A DNA stretch of 64,000 nt from Poa pratensis (Eukaryota; Streptophyta; Magnoliopsida; Poales; Poaceae): positions 2,745,517-2,809,516 of the forward strand of contig CAMZMU010000012.1 in the NCBI GenBank assembly GCA_947311845.1, written 5' to 3'. The notes under the pieces are model-generated. The model was not told where the DNA came from. It was given only the letters and a program-made list of their open reading frames with translations, and did not search any database. The position numbers and the translations under genes were made by a program. Position 1 is the stretch's first letter. Every line of letters begins with the position of its first letter. This document shows, piece by piece, positions 1 to 9,653 of the stretch.

Positions 1-784
1 ACTAATCAGCAAGCACCTGGATGGAACAAAACTGAAATTCTTACACATTCATTTCAGGCTATGGTGATAAAGGATCATTTGATAGAAATCACTCACCGAT
101 GACATGGCTAGTGAAAAAAGGCAGTAGCTTATGAAGCACTTTTTCAGTGTAGGGCTGCAGATATCAGTTCGACAAGAACGACCCAGCCAGAATCAGATGG
201 AGAGTGTTGCAAATATCAATAAGCATCTGCAACATCCTCTCCTCCCAGAAGCGTTGCACCATGACCAGGATCTGCAGATGCAATACGTTTCCAGATGCAA
301 ATATCAAACAGAGAGATTGACTTGTTATTGATTGACTGAAACTAATTAATCACCACGCCCAGATGCGAGAGAGACGGAGAGCAGAGAGGATAGGGGAGCG
401 CATGACCTTGCCTAGTCCGGTCGCCGCCGCCGCCGGCGCTCTCTCATCTACATGCCTTCTTCCTCTCTTCCCGTCCACCAGCGGCGGTTCACTCCGTGGA
501 AGCCGGCCGGCGTCGCGCGCCCATGGCCGAGCGCCTCCGGCCACCGGGGCTTGGCCATCGAGCTCGCGCGCGTCTCTGGCAGCCAACGCAGGAGCGGGAG
601 TAGGAGAGAGGAGGCGCGGCGTCGAGGACGGAGCCGCGCAGCGAGCTCCCGTGGCTCCACCCTGCTCCAGCCGCACGCAACTCTGCCTCCTCCAGCCGCG
701 CGGGCGGGCGTGCGGCACAGGACCGAGAGGGAGGAGAATTGGGGGAGGGACGGCGGCGGGCGTGGCCGGGAGCTGAAGGCAAAA
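1..784. other. Unassigned flank, GC-rich in its second half
   Basis: No gene is recognised here. Bases 1-350 are of average composition and contain only short open frames. Bases 360-780 are very GC-rich with open frames in several phases on both strands, as expected from composition alone. The GC-rich part resembles a leader or transposon-internal block, but no domain or splice structure supports a product. Confidence 0.4.
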
Positions 785-1420
785 CCTATTCATCGACCAG
801 GTCGATAATAGGCAAGCTTCGCACACCCCCTTCGTGGACCGGCCCAATACGATAATAGCTATAGTTCTCTGTTTTCTGCACTTTTCGGATTTTTTTTATT
901 TTTTCGTTTTTTTCCTCTTTCTTTTTTCGGATTTGAAAATTTTAAAAGATTTTCGGAACTGAAATCATTCGGATTTGAAATTCATTCAGATCTAAAATAT
1001 GTTCAAATTTGATTTTTTTTTCCAGATTTGAAATTCGTTCAGATTCGAAATTCGTTCGGATTCGAAATTCGTTCGGATCCAAAATTCATTTGGATTCAAA
1101 ATTTGTTCAGATTCGAATTTCGTTCAGACTCAAAATTCGTTTAGATTTGAAAATCGTTCAGATTCAAAATTTGTTCAGATTTGAAATTTGTTCAGATTTG
1201 AATTTCGTTCAGATTCAAAAATCGTTCAGATTTGAAATTTGTTCAGATCTGAAATTTGTTCAGATTTGAATAAAAATTATTCAGTTTTCAAAAAAAGTTC
1301 AAATTTGAACATGGACCGGGTTTCGGGCGGCCCATGTACGAGCAGTCTAAAGTGGGCCGAGCCCAGTAGCTCGCGGGGGTGTGCGATGTGTGCTTATCAT
1401 CGCACGGGTCGATATATAGG
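785..1420. mobile_element. Foldback-like element with imperfect terminal inverted repeats
   Basis: The first roughly 52 bases (from 785) and the reverse complement of the last 52 (ending 1420) align at about 75%. They share CCTAT, ATCGACC and the block TCGCACACCCCC at matching offsets. The interior is AT-rich and dominated by a 17-bp minisatellite. No convincing TSD was found, so the superfamily is open; a degenerate MULE or foldback MITE is the best guess. Confidence 0.5.
1021..1275. repeat. 17-bp minisatellite, about 14 units
   Basis: Units follow the pattern ATTCGTTCAGATTCGAA with scattered substitutions such as TTTG for TTCG and ATTT for ATTC. The period of 17 is constant for about 14 units. 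Because 17 is not a multiple of three, the open frame through it is a 17-residue repeat produced by cycling phases, so it is not evidence of a protein. Confidence 0.85.
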
Positions 1421-1475
1421 GAATCCAGAGCTGGAGGAGGAGAAAGGGGATTGGGGGAGGAGGATTGGATCGTGA

Positions 1476-1898
1476 ATAGTTGGCCAAAGGGGCCGCACGG
1501 CACGGCCCGTCGCAGGCCTGACAAGGCACGGCCCAGTTAAGGCACGGCCCGTTAGGCACGATTAGTGTTGTGCCAGCCCACGGGCTGCGAATTTAATCTC
1601 AGCACGGCCCACGAGCACTAATACGGCCCGACAGGCCGGGTTAGGCACCATTACGGCCTAGGAAATAGGTAAAATAGCTGTCAAAATAAAAAAAATAGGT
1701 AAAAATAGCTATAAAATCTAAAAAAATAAAGAAAATAGCTAATCGTGTCGTGCCGTGTCGGCCCACGGGCTCCAAATCGAGGAGCGGCCCGGGCACTAAC
1801 AGGCCCGTGCCGTGCCGCAGCCCATTTAGGTCGTGCCTTGCCGTGTCCGTGCTAGGCCAAAAAAACCGTGCTTCGTGCCGGCCCGTTTGGCCAGCTAT
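1476..1898. mobile_element. hAT-like non-autonomous element, 423 bp
   Basis: The left end reads ATAGTTGGCCAAAGGGGCC and the reverse-complemented right end reads ATAGCTGGCCAAACGGGCC, followed on both sides by GC-rich CACGG-type repeats. Flanks are GATCGTGA (1468-1475) and AATCGTGA (1899-1906), seven of eight bases identical, which fits the 8-bp duplication of hAT elements. It has no coding capacity. Many short GGCACGGCCCG-like repeats fill both arms around an AT-rich core. Confidence 0.7.
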
Positions 1899-1906
1899 AA
1901 TCGTGA

Positions 1907-2425
1907 TTGGCGGCTAGGGTTTCACCGCGTCTCCGGTTTTTGTCTCGCTGCGGGCGTGGTGAGACGGAGAGAGACGCAAACGAGTATGTACTAGCCACTG
2001 ATTTGTGGACCCCGTGCAGAGCGAGCCCCACATGTCATCGACTGTGCCCCACAGAAGAAGAGTGACAAAAGAAATGACAGCATCCAATGGTGAGAAGTGA
2101 AACACGGGGCTTTGACCATGATCCAACAGCCAGCATTGGCTAATCGGGGCAGAGGGGGGCAAACGGCGGGTATGGCACAGAGCTTTGTAGAAGTAATGCG
2201 ACTGCATAATCGTAACAGTGTGAATGAATTCTCCGTTCCAAATACTAGAACATCAGTTACAGAAGAAACATAAAAGGTTTGTGATACTTCGGAACTTACA
2301 ATTGAATTTGCTTTAGCTGCTTGATAGGCCAAGCTCAGCTATACTTAGAAGAGCAGTAATAGTTAACATAATTACAATTGAATTTGCTTTAGCTCTAATT
2401 GATATCCTCCATGTTTGGTCTCAGT
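1907..2425 (-). other. PAL 3' flank and likely 3' UTR
   Basis: This is the downstream side of the minus-strand PAL gene. The motif AATTGAATTTGCTTTAGCT occurs twice, near 2302-2320 and 2372-2391, as a direct repeat about 70 bp apart. The distal half (1907-2220) carries short GC-rich stretches without a recognised gene. The polyadenylation site was not determined. Confidence 0.5.
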
Positions 2426-4573
2426 TTAGCAGATGGGCAGGGGCTCACCGTTCCATTCCTTGAGGCATTCGAGCAACGGGTCAATGTGCTTGCCTTGGTT
2501 GATGGCCACGAGCACCTTGTTCAGCTCCTCCCCTGGTGACCGTGTCTTCTCACCGGTAAGAAACACGGTTCCGAGCTCTTGGCGCACAAACCGGTACAGA
2601 GGGTACGAGCGGCACTCGGTGATTCTGTTGGGTGTCGCAGCGGTGCCGCTCTCTACCGCGGCACGTGCGGCCTCGACTGCCATGGGGAGCGCCGCGCGTA
2701 GCTCTTCCTCAAACTTGGTGACCTTGGCGAAGACGGAGGTCTCCACGTTGTGCTCGGCGACGCCGTTGGCCAGTGCGCGCTCCACGAGCACACCACGGAG
2801 CTTCTTCATCAATGGATAGTTTTGGCTGCATGGGTCGTCAGCGTAGGCGAAAACCGCTTCACGGTCAATCTCTTGGAGCATGTCCTTCTCGCAGAAGCGA
2901 GCGCCGTGAAGACCACCGGTGGAGTTGGTGCTCAGTGTCTTCTTGGCCACTGTCATGACACAACTCTTGACGGCGCTCCTGACGTTTTCCTCAATGTGGC
3001 GCAGGTCAATAGCCTGACAAAGGGCAACCAAGAACGTTGAGGTCATGAGCTTCAGGATTTCAATGGCCTCCTCGGTCTTCCTCGAGGAGATGAGACCCAA
3101 CGAGTTGACGTCCTGGTTGTGTTGCTCGGCGCTCTGGACATGGTTGGTCACAGGGTTTCCCAAGAATTGCAGCTCACTGCAATACGAGGCCATGGCGATC
3201 TCGGCTCCCTTGAAGCCATAGTCCAAGCTCGGGTTGCGGCTCCCGGTCAGGTTGGATGGCAGGCCGTTGTTGTACAAGTCATTCACGAGCTCTGAGAACT
3301 GCGCGAACATGAGCTTCCCGATGGCGGCAAGGGCAAGGCGGGTGTTGTCCATGGACACGCCGATGGGCGTACCTTGGAAGTTCCCACCATGAATGGCCTT
3401 GCCACGGGAGACGTCAATGAGCGGGTTGTCATTGACGGAGTTGATCTCACGCTCAATTGACTTGGTGGCCGCACGAATAACCTCAATCTGGGGACCAAGC
3501 CACTGTGGTGATGTGCGGAGTGCGTACCGGTCCTGCTTCGGCTTCATCAACGGGTCGAGGTCGCCAAGCTTCTTTGCAAGCTTCATGTAGGAGCTTCCTT
3601 CCAAGATGTGCTCCATGATAGCGGCAGCCTCTATTTGCCCAGGATGGTGCTTGAGCTTGTGAGTCAGGTGGTCGGTGTACTCGGGCTTGCCGTTCATGAC
3701 CTCACAAAACACCGCAGAGATGACCTCAGCCATAACCGCGAGAATGTTCGCGTCAAAGAGCACAGTCGATGCAAGACCGGAGCCGACAGCAGTGCCATTC
3801 ACCATGGCAAGACCTTCCTTGGGCTGCAACTCAAAGAATCCACCATGGATACCAGCTATCTTGAACGCCTCGGCCGCATTCACCTTGGTGCCATCTGGCG
3901 CAACAGCCACAGAGTTCTCGCGGCCGGTGACGAGACCGGCAATATAGGAGAGCGGGACCAAGTCACCGGAGGCGGTGATGGTGCCTCGGAGCGGCAAACA
4001 CGGCGTGACATTGGCGTTCAGCAACTTGGCGACCGCCTCGAGAATCTCGAACCGGATTCCAGAGTATCCCTGGAGGAGTGTGTTGATGCGGACGAGCATG
4101 GCCGCACGCGTCGCTCCAGCGGACAGAACATGGCCGTCGGAGCCGGTGCCGAACGCGCCGGCGTTGAGGAACCTGATGAGCTCCCTCTGGAGAGCACCGC
4201 CCTCCTTGGTCCTCCGGTGGGACGTGGCGCCGAAGCCGGTGGTGACACCGTAGCTGTCGACGCCGTTGGCCATGCTGTCCATGACCCAGTCGCTGCTGGC
4301 CTTGACGCGCTCGCGGGCAGACTCGTCGAGCTGCACCTTGGCCTCGCCGGCCGCGGCCACCGCCGCGACCTTGGCGATGCTGAGGCTGGCGCCCTCGATC
4401 GTGACGACGGGCTGCCGGTACTCCGCCACCATCCTCTTCACCTCGTCCAGGTGGCTCCCCGTCAGCGCCTCGGCGGCCTTCCCCCAGTTAAGCGGGTCGG
4501 CGTGCTGGATCGCGGCCGTGCATAGGGAGCCGCCGGCGCCGGCAGAAACCAGCTGGCCATTCTCGCACTCCAT
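2426..4573 (-). CDS. PAL: Phenylalanine ammonia-lyase (PAL), single exon, intact
   Basis: Cytosolic enzyme that deaminates L-phenylalanine to trans-cinnamate, the entry step of phenylpropanoid, lignin and flavonoid synthesis; it works as a homotetramer. The 715-residue frame is uninterrupted and full length for plant PALs. Residues 108-115 (YGVTTGFG) hold the catalytic tyrosine. Residues 200-210 ([11 protein letters not shown]) contain the Ala201-Ser202-Gly203 triad that cyclises into the MIO prosthetic group. Residue 135 in RFLNAG is Phe, the PAL-type specificity residue; grass bifunctional PTALs have His there. The C-terminal shielding region is present to the final [10 protein letters not shown]. 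The start is the ATG at 4573-4571, preceded by a TATA box about 180 bp upstream. No intron is needed, as in the intronless grass PAL clade. The promoter carries two AC elements. Confidence 0.97.
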   Translation of the reverse strand: MECENGQLVSAGAGGSLCTAAIQHADPLNWGKAAEALTGSHLDEVKRMVAEYRQPVVTIEGASLSIAKVAAVAAAGEAKVQLDESARERVKASSDWVMDSMANGVDSYGVTTGFGATSHRRTKEGGALQRELIRFLNAGAFGTGSDGHVLSAGATRAAMLVRINTLLQGYSGIRFEILEAVAKLLNANVTPCLPLRGTITASGDLVPLSYIAGLVTGRENSVAVAPDGTKVNAAEAFKIAGIHGGFFELQPKEGLAMVNGTAVGSGLASTVLFDANILAVMAEVISAVFCEVMNGKPEYTDHLTHKLKHHPGQIEAAAIMEHILEGSSYMKLAKKLGDLDPLMKPKQDRYALRTSPQWLGPQIEVIRAATKSIEREINSVNDNPLIDVSRGKAIHGGNFQGTPIGVSMDNTRLALAAIGKLMFAQFSELVNDLYNNGLPSNLTGSRNPSLDYGFKGAEIAMASYCSELQFLGNPVTNHVQSAEQHNQDVNSLGLISSRKTEEAIEILKLMTSTFLVALCQAIDLRHIEENVRSAVKSCVMTVAKKTLSTNSTGGLHGARFCEKDMLQEIDREAVFAYADDPCSQNYPLMKKLRGVLVERALANGVAEHNVETSVFAKVTKFEEELRAALPMAVEAARAAVESGTAATPNRITECRSYPLYRFVRQELGTVFLTGEKTRSPGEELNKVLVAINQGKHIDPLLECLKEWNGEPLPIC

Positions 4574-4751
4574 TGCAGACGGCCGGAGAGAGAACTGATT
4601 TTGGAGGAACTAATTGAATGGGCTGAAGACGAAAATAGCGAATTATGCAATGGCTTGCTAGGAGTAGCGGAGATGGATGAGCTAGTGTTGTTGCTCGCTG
4701 GACGGTGTAGTGGCTGCTACTTCTTGGAGTGAAATGGAAGGGGATGCCGGG

Positions 4752-4760
4752 TTTAAATAG
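4752..4760 (-). promoter_or_regulatory. TATA box of PAL
   Basis: On the minus strand this reads CTATTTAAA, about 180 bp upstream of the PAL start codon, in a position compatible with a 5' leader of about 150 nt. No other TATA-like sequence lies between it and the ATG. Confidence 0.75.
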
Positions 4761-4879
4761 GAAGGCGAGCGCACGAGCGCCGGTCAAAGCCAAGACCAAC
4801 TCGTTCCCCTCGTTCGAGTGGTATATTTTTAGTCGAAAGCTCGATATACTGAAGTAGTCATTGCTTGTGGTTGTTGCCT

Positions 4880-4910
4880 GGTTGGTGCTCCCGCCCACCA
4901 TGGGGTTGGT
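4880..4910 (-). promoter_or_regulatory. Two AC-II elements (MYB sites) in the PAL promoter
   Basis: The minus strand has ACCAACC twice, at 4886-4880 and 4910-4904, spaced 24 bp apart and 120-150 bp upstream of the TATA box. ACCAACC is the AC-II/PAL-box motif bound by R2R3-MYB regulators of phenylpropanoid genes in other plants. Binding here is inferred from the motif. Confidence 0.7.
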
Positions 4911-4937
4911 GAGGACGCCGTCGCCATGGATCCCATG

Positions 4938-5280
4938 GCTCGGCTGACCGTGCTCGCTCCTACTCTGCGTGGCTGGCTTTTCCTTTGCAGCTCCATTCTG
5001 ATAGCGTGGAACGAATACGATCTGATCGATGCCATGTAGCATGTCTGAAGATTTTAATCCGTGATTAGTTTGGTAAGGTAGAGAATTCGCCCCAATGTTT
5101 TAGATTCAGTGCACCTTAGCATTTCCGCTGGCTCCACCACAAAAGTCATGCCCCGACTTCCAATTTTAACCAGTCTTTGAACCGTATTAACAAGTTAACA
5201 ACTTACTGATAATATCATACAGTGTATTGACCATTACACTGATTCGGTATGTTTTCTCCTCGGAACATCGGTTTAATTAA
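4938..5280 (-). repeat. PAL upstream block A1, duplicated at 14340
   Basis: This PAL-proximal upstream DNA matches 14340-14790 in the same orientation, for example GGCTGACCGTGCTCGCTCCT here against the same stretch with one change there, and GTGATTAGTTTGGTAAGGT in both. The match stops at TTTAATTAA (5272-5280), where a MULE is inserted, and resumes at 9401. The second copy has about 165 extra bases near 14451-14613. Confidence 0.85.
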
Positions 5281-6129
5281 GGACGCTGCTACGTCGTGGT
5301 CGACCACGATCTGGCTTACAGCGAGCTCACCCCAACAGCCCGTATACGGAAAGAAACGATTCAAAGCCCACGCGCGCGAAAGAAAGGATTCGCTGCAAAA
5401 GGAAAGCCCACACGCGCGCTGTGGTTTTGGTGCGCTCTCAAGGCGCGCGCCCCATGTGCCGTTTTGACCAACAGAAAGAGTTCCCCAGCCTATAAAAGTA
5501 CGCCCTAGGTGTTCTTCATCCGCATCGCTACTCCATAGCTGCCGCTGGAGAAACGCTAGCTCCCCCAAACATCCCAGCAATTTACATCCTGCAAAAAAAG
5601 CATACCCCTTCTTTCCTCCCTCCGCCCCTATCTCCAAGGTTGGAAGAACAAATCCCCATCACAGATCGCACATTACATCAGAATTCTCTCCAAAAATGAT
5701 CTGAAGGTTCAGCAAAGTACACAGATCCTACAAATTACATCTCCAAATTAAAGTATCTGAAGGTTCAGCAAAGTAGAAGATTCGAACAGATGTAAGGTTT
5801 TCTCCCATAAGCTCTTTTCCCCACCACCATCAACATGCTCCTATCTTAGATCCTGCAAAATATAGACAGATGTTCTTGTCAAATTCTATGCCTGTACTGT
5901 CGAAACCTGTTCTATGTAAAAAAAATAAAGTAGGGTCCTGAGATTTTCTTGTCAGTTAGATGTAAAGTTACAAGATGAGGAATTGCTTGACAAAAATAAT
6001 TTGTAAGTTTAGATGTAACAAAAGTTACTTTGTCAGTTTACAATATGTGCACTTCAGTAGTTGGTGCCCAAAGAATTTGTCAGTTTACATCTTGGGATTT
6101 TACAACGTGTGCACTTCAGTAGTTTTCAA

Positions 6130-6822
6130 AATTGCTGACCAAGAATTTGACAGTTTACAATATGTAGTTACTTGGGATCACATGGGATTGCAGGTGATCA
6201 TAAAAAGTAAATTTGCAGGAACTAAGAACTATACATGTAGTAACTTTTCATCTAGATGACTACAAAGATCCCACAAACCTACTTTTGAAAAATCACAAGG
6301 GACTATTATACTGAAACTACTGGAAAAAAATGTAAGTTGGTCACAAATAGATTGCATGTGATAAAAAAAGTAATTTTTGAAGCAAACTAAAGAACTTTAT
6401 TTGGATTCCATTGACACAATAATTGTGTGGTGCTTTCATTAACAAAGTTTGTACCTCTAGAGAAAACTTACATTTTTTTCTCAATATGGAACTTGTCAAG
6501 AATTGCTGACCAAGAATATGAAAGTTTACAAGATGTAGTTACTTGGGATCACATGGGATTGCAGAAGTAAATTTGCAGGAACTAAGAGCTTTACATGCAG
6601 TTACTTTTCATCTAGATGACTAGAAAACATCCCACAAACCTACTACTGAAACAAATGTAAGCATGAAACAAATAGATTGCATGTGATCAGACAAAGTAAT
6701 TTTTGCAGCAACTAAAGAAGTTTATTTGGATTCCATGGACACAATAATTGTGTTGTGCTATCATTAACAAAAGTTAGCACCTCCAGAAAAAACTTACATT
6801 TTTCTCCATATGGAACTCTTGG
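6130..6822. repeat. Tandem duplication of about 365 bp inside MULE 1
   Basis: The block starting ATTGCTGACCAAGAAT near 6131 recurs near 6501 and continues through matching landmarks GATCACATGGGATTGCAG, GATTGCATGTGAT and GACACAATAATTGTG. The two units are about 85-90% alike with small indels. No coding role is apparent. Confidence 0.8.
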
Positions 6823-7456
6823 ACTGACAAGAATTTCTTGACCCTACATTTCAATGTCGCAAAAAGAAAAATAATATGTTAGCAGAAATCATTACCAGTA
6901 GTAAAAATAAATGAGAAAACTATCTGTTGTACATAAATAGATGAAGGAGAAAAAATGGATGATCAGGAGTGTAGTCTACATGGAAAAGGCACTTTTATAT
7001 GGATTTTACATATAGAAGTAGCTTTAAAAAAGAGAGCGAATACATCTACGAAATGTACATGTAACATGAAAAAACAAATTAAGAAAATCCATTGGATATA
7101 AACAATTTTTCATTCTAGCAGAATTACATCTATTTAAATAATCCAATATGAATATGTGCATCATCTTCCATATAATTCACATGAGATGAAAAATACATCA
7201 AGCACAAGGGATGGAAAAAAAGTATAGCTTGCATGAACATACTACATCCACATGGTATGAACATGCTAGTACGAAATAAATTCCACGCACTATGTGGAAC
7301 TACATCAAGATCTAAACATATATATAATATAACATGTTGAGATCTGTCCAGCGTTGAGATGCAACAAATGGAGCGAAAACAAATTTACAACAAAAAAATC
7401 GAGGAGGGATGGTCATATTAGTAAATTAAGGGTCGCTGACCTGAAGCCGACTAGAA

Positions 7457-7690
7457 TCAAACCAGAAAATTGCCAGGGGAAAGCCAACCAGAATCGAACA
7501 GGGCCGAGAACATGGCCTCCTGCTCCTCGTCCCGCATTACCATGAACAGGGCCAGCGTTGGCTGCTGCTCCATCGGGAGCGTTGGGTCGGTGTCGGGGTC
7601 GACGGGGGAGACACAGCCCCCCGGAAAGGATCTGGTGCAGGTAGTCGATGAGGGGTTAGACAAAAATAAAATCAAAGTCCCATCTAATTT
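7457..7690 (-). other. GC-rich island in MULE 1, possible captured gene fragment
   Basis: A sharply bounded GC-rich stretch in an AT-rich element has a 72-codon open frame on the minus strand, including an acidic segment MRDEEQEAMFSALFDSG. I do not recognise the protein. The abrupt composition change suggests a captured exon, as in Pack-MULEs, but no parent gene can be named from sequence alone. Confidence 0.35.
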
Positions 7691-8759
7691 GACGATTAAG
7701 CCTAGTTCACAGCAGAAAAAAAAGGAACATGCAACCTAGACAAGCACATGCATCCACCTAGACAAAGTAACATCCAGATGAACATATGAAGCCACCATGT
7801 GATTATAAATATAATTTTACATCTGACTGGAAAACAAAAACACCATCTAGTTCGCTATCTGGTTTTCCATATTGAGAATTACATTCTACAGATAAAAACA
7901 CCATATACGAAAGTTCCATCTAATTTTACACCCAATATTACTTCTCACTGGAAAGGATAGGAAAAGTACCATCCTTTGAAAAAACATCTATTTAGGGCCA
8001 GAGCCAAAAAATCACATCTAATCACAATTAAATAGCCCCACTGGATTACATCAAAAAACACATTGCATGCTTATTTTCTTTGTCCATATATTACATTCGA
8101 CCTCATAGTGTAATGTTTTTAGAAAAAAACCATTGACTCGTTTGATGTAATCCAACGCAGCACGTGTCTATAATGGTTTGTTCATAGTTATGTTCTATCC
8201 TCGTAGTGAAAAAATTCCATACTACAAATAATACATCTATTATGGGGTAGCAACTACGCTCTCCATTGATAAGATGGAGTTTACATCCTTGAAAATTTAC
8301 ATCTACATGAACTCCCATCTGATTCAAAATTGCATCTAAATCAGGAAAGCCCATGCACACATTGTTCCTCATTTTTAGTTGCAAATCTCATCGTTAAAAA
8401 AAGGGTACAAAAATCTCATCCTTTAAAATTTACATCTCCGTGGAATGGCACCACATACGAACTCCCATCTAATTCACAATTAGCTGCACTAGATTACATC
8501 AAAGTAGAATGACATTAGGAAACAAACATGAGGGTTATAGTGGAAAACAACTAGCATCATCTATGAACAATCCCCATGCTAAAATTAATACTAATAAAAG
8601 TGAGGTAGTCTAACTAACTAGGGGGATTCAGGAAGGCAAAATCGTGTTTTTTACTACTAATTATTGTGGATTTAGGAGGCAACACATGCAGCAAGCAGCG
8701 CTAGCAGAGATAGCAGAAAAATTAGAAGCAGCACAACCGCTAACAGAGCGAAACCATAG

Positions 8760-9306
8760 CAGAAATGGATAGCAATAGAGCAACACACAGAAGAAGAGGT
8801 AGAGGTGAGGACCCATACGACCGTGCCTTCCAAGCTGGGGTTCAAGACCCTGTCGAAGGGGAGCAGAAGGGGATGGAGGCGGAGAGGAGAAGACGCGCGG
8901 GGGATGGTCGGAGGCCGAGGACCCAGCAGCTCGACGCTCGGACTCCGGAGCCGCCGTGGCGCCAAACCTCCGCCCGAATCTTGGTGGGCGGAACCTGATC
9001 CGGAGCCTCTCCGCTAGACTGAACCGCGCTAGCGAGCCCGCACCCGGCGACGACGGTGGCCTTCGAGATGGCGGTACGCGAGGCGAAATTGGCGACCAAG
9101 GCCATGGCGGAGTAGGAGATCGTGGGGCCGGCGGCGGGAGTGCCTGGGCGGCGTGGGGGCGCGTGGCAAGCCCAGAGGGAGATCTCCGCTGCGGCGCTGC
9201 CGCACCGGCTGGTAGGCGTGGCGGAGGGCGCGTGAGAAGGGGGTCGCGAGTGGGTGGGGAACGGGAGGAAAGCGTGGTTATGTTTTCTTCGGTTCACTTC
9301 CACCAC
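8760..9306. other. GC-rich block near the right end of MULE 1
   Basis: Open frames run on both strands. The minus-strand one covers 154 codons and contains ATG-initiated MALVANFASRTAISKATVVA, which looks like an organelle-targeting N-terminus of a real plant protein. A first exon captured by the MULE would explain it. It has no recognised domain and its function is unknown. Confidence 0.35.
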
Positions 9307-9400
9307 GCGCTAACGATGATCGTTAGATTGAGATCACGTGGTAGCGGCAAGTGAGCTCGCTGTAAGCCAGATCAAGGTCGGCCACGAAAAAGAAATTGCG

Positions 9401-9653
9401 TTTAATTAACACGCACGACGGCATGAGAAATATCTAGTGCTACCATGCCCTCAATTGATGAGTGCACAACAAAAGCTTGTGAACATTTAGAAAACGGTGG
9501 ATTGACACGACATAAATTTGCTATCACATTAATTCTCATCTCCAAATATGGGTCACACAATGGGAAACAAGAAAACTCGGCTATGAGTTGTAATTGAAAT
9601 GCTATCCATGGGAGAAATCAAAAGTGGTACTATTCGCACCTGGACCTTTTTTT
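9401..9653. repeat. PAL upstream block A2, duplicated at 14783-15080
   Basis: This segment between the two MULEs matches the second upstream copy, including ACACGCACGA, GAGAAATATCTAGTG and CTCCAAATATGG. It joins block A1 on one side and block A3 (11951-12128) on the other when the MULEs are removed. It has no coding potential. Confidence 0.85.

Larger units (their letters stand above)
5281..9400. mobile_element. MULE 1 (Mutator-like element), about 4.1 kb, 9-bp TSD
   Basis: The insert is flanked by the perfect 9-bp duplication TTTAATTAA (5272-5280 and 9401-9409), the usual Mutator TSD length. Its two ends are inverted repeats: ATCTGGCTTACAGCGAGC occurs near the left end and, reverse complemented, near the right end, with weaker similarity outward to the termini. 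The uninterrupted copy at 14783 shows the empty site with one TTTAATTAA. No transposase is recognised, so it is non-autonomous. The interior is AT-rich with recurring TTTACATCT-like words plus GC-rich blocks at 7460-7680 and 8760-9300 that could be captured gene pieces. It sits about 520 bp upstream of the PAL TATA box. Confidence 0.85.

Noticed and set aside
3608..4525. 305-codon open frame on the strand opposite PAL
   Set aside because: It mirrors the GC-rich third positions of the real PAL coding sequence and has no domain, start context or splice structure.
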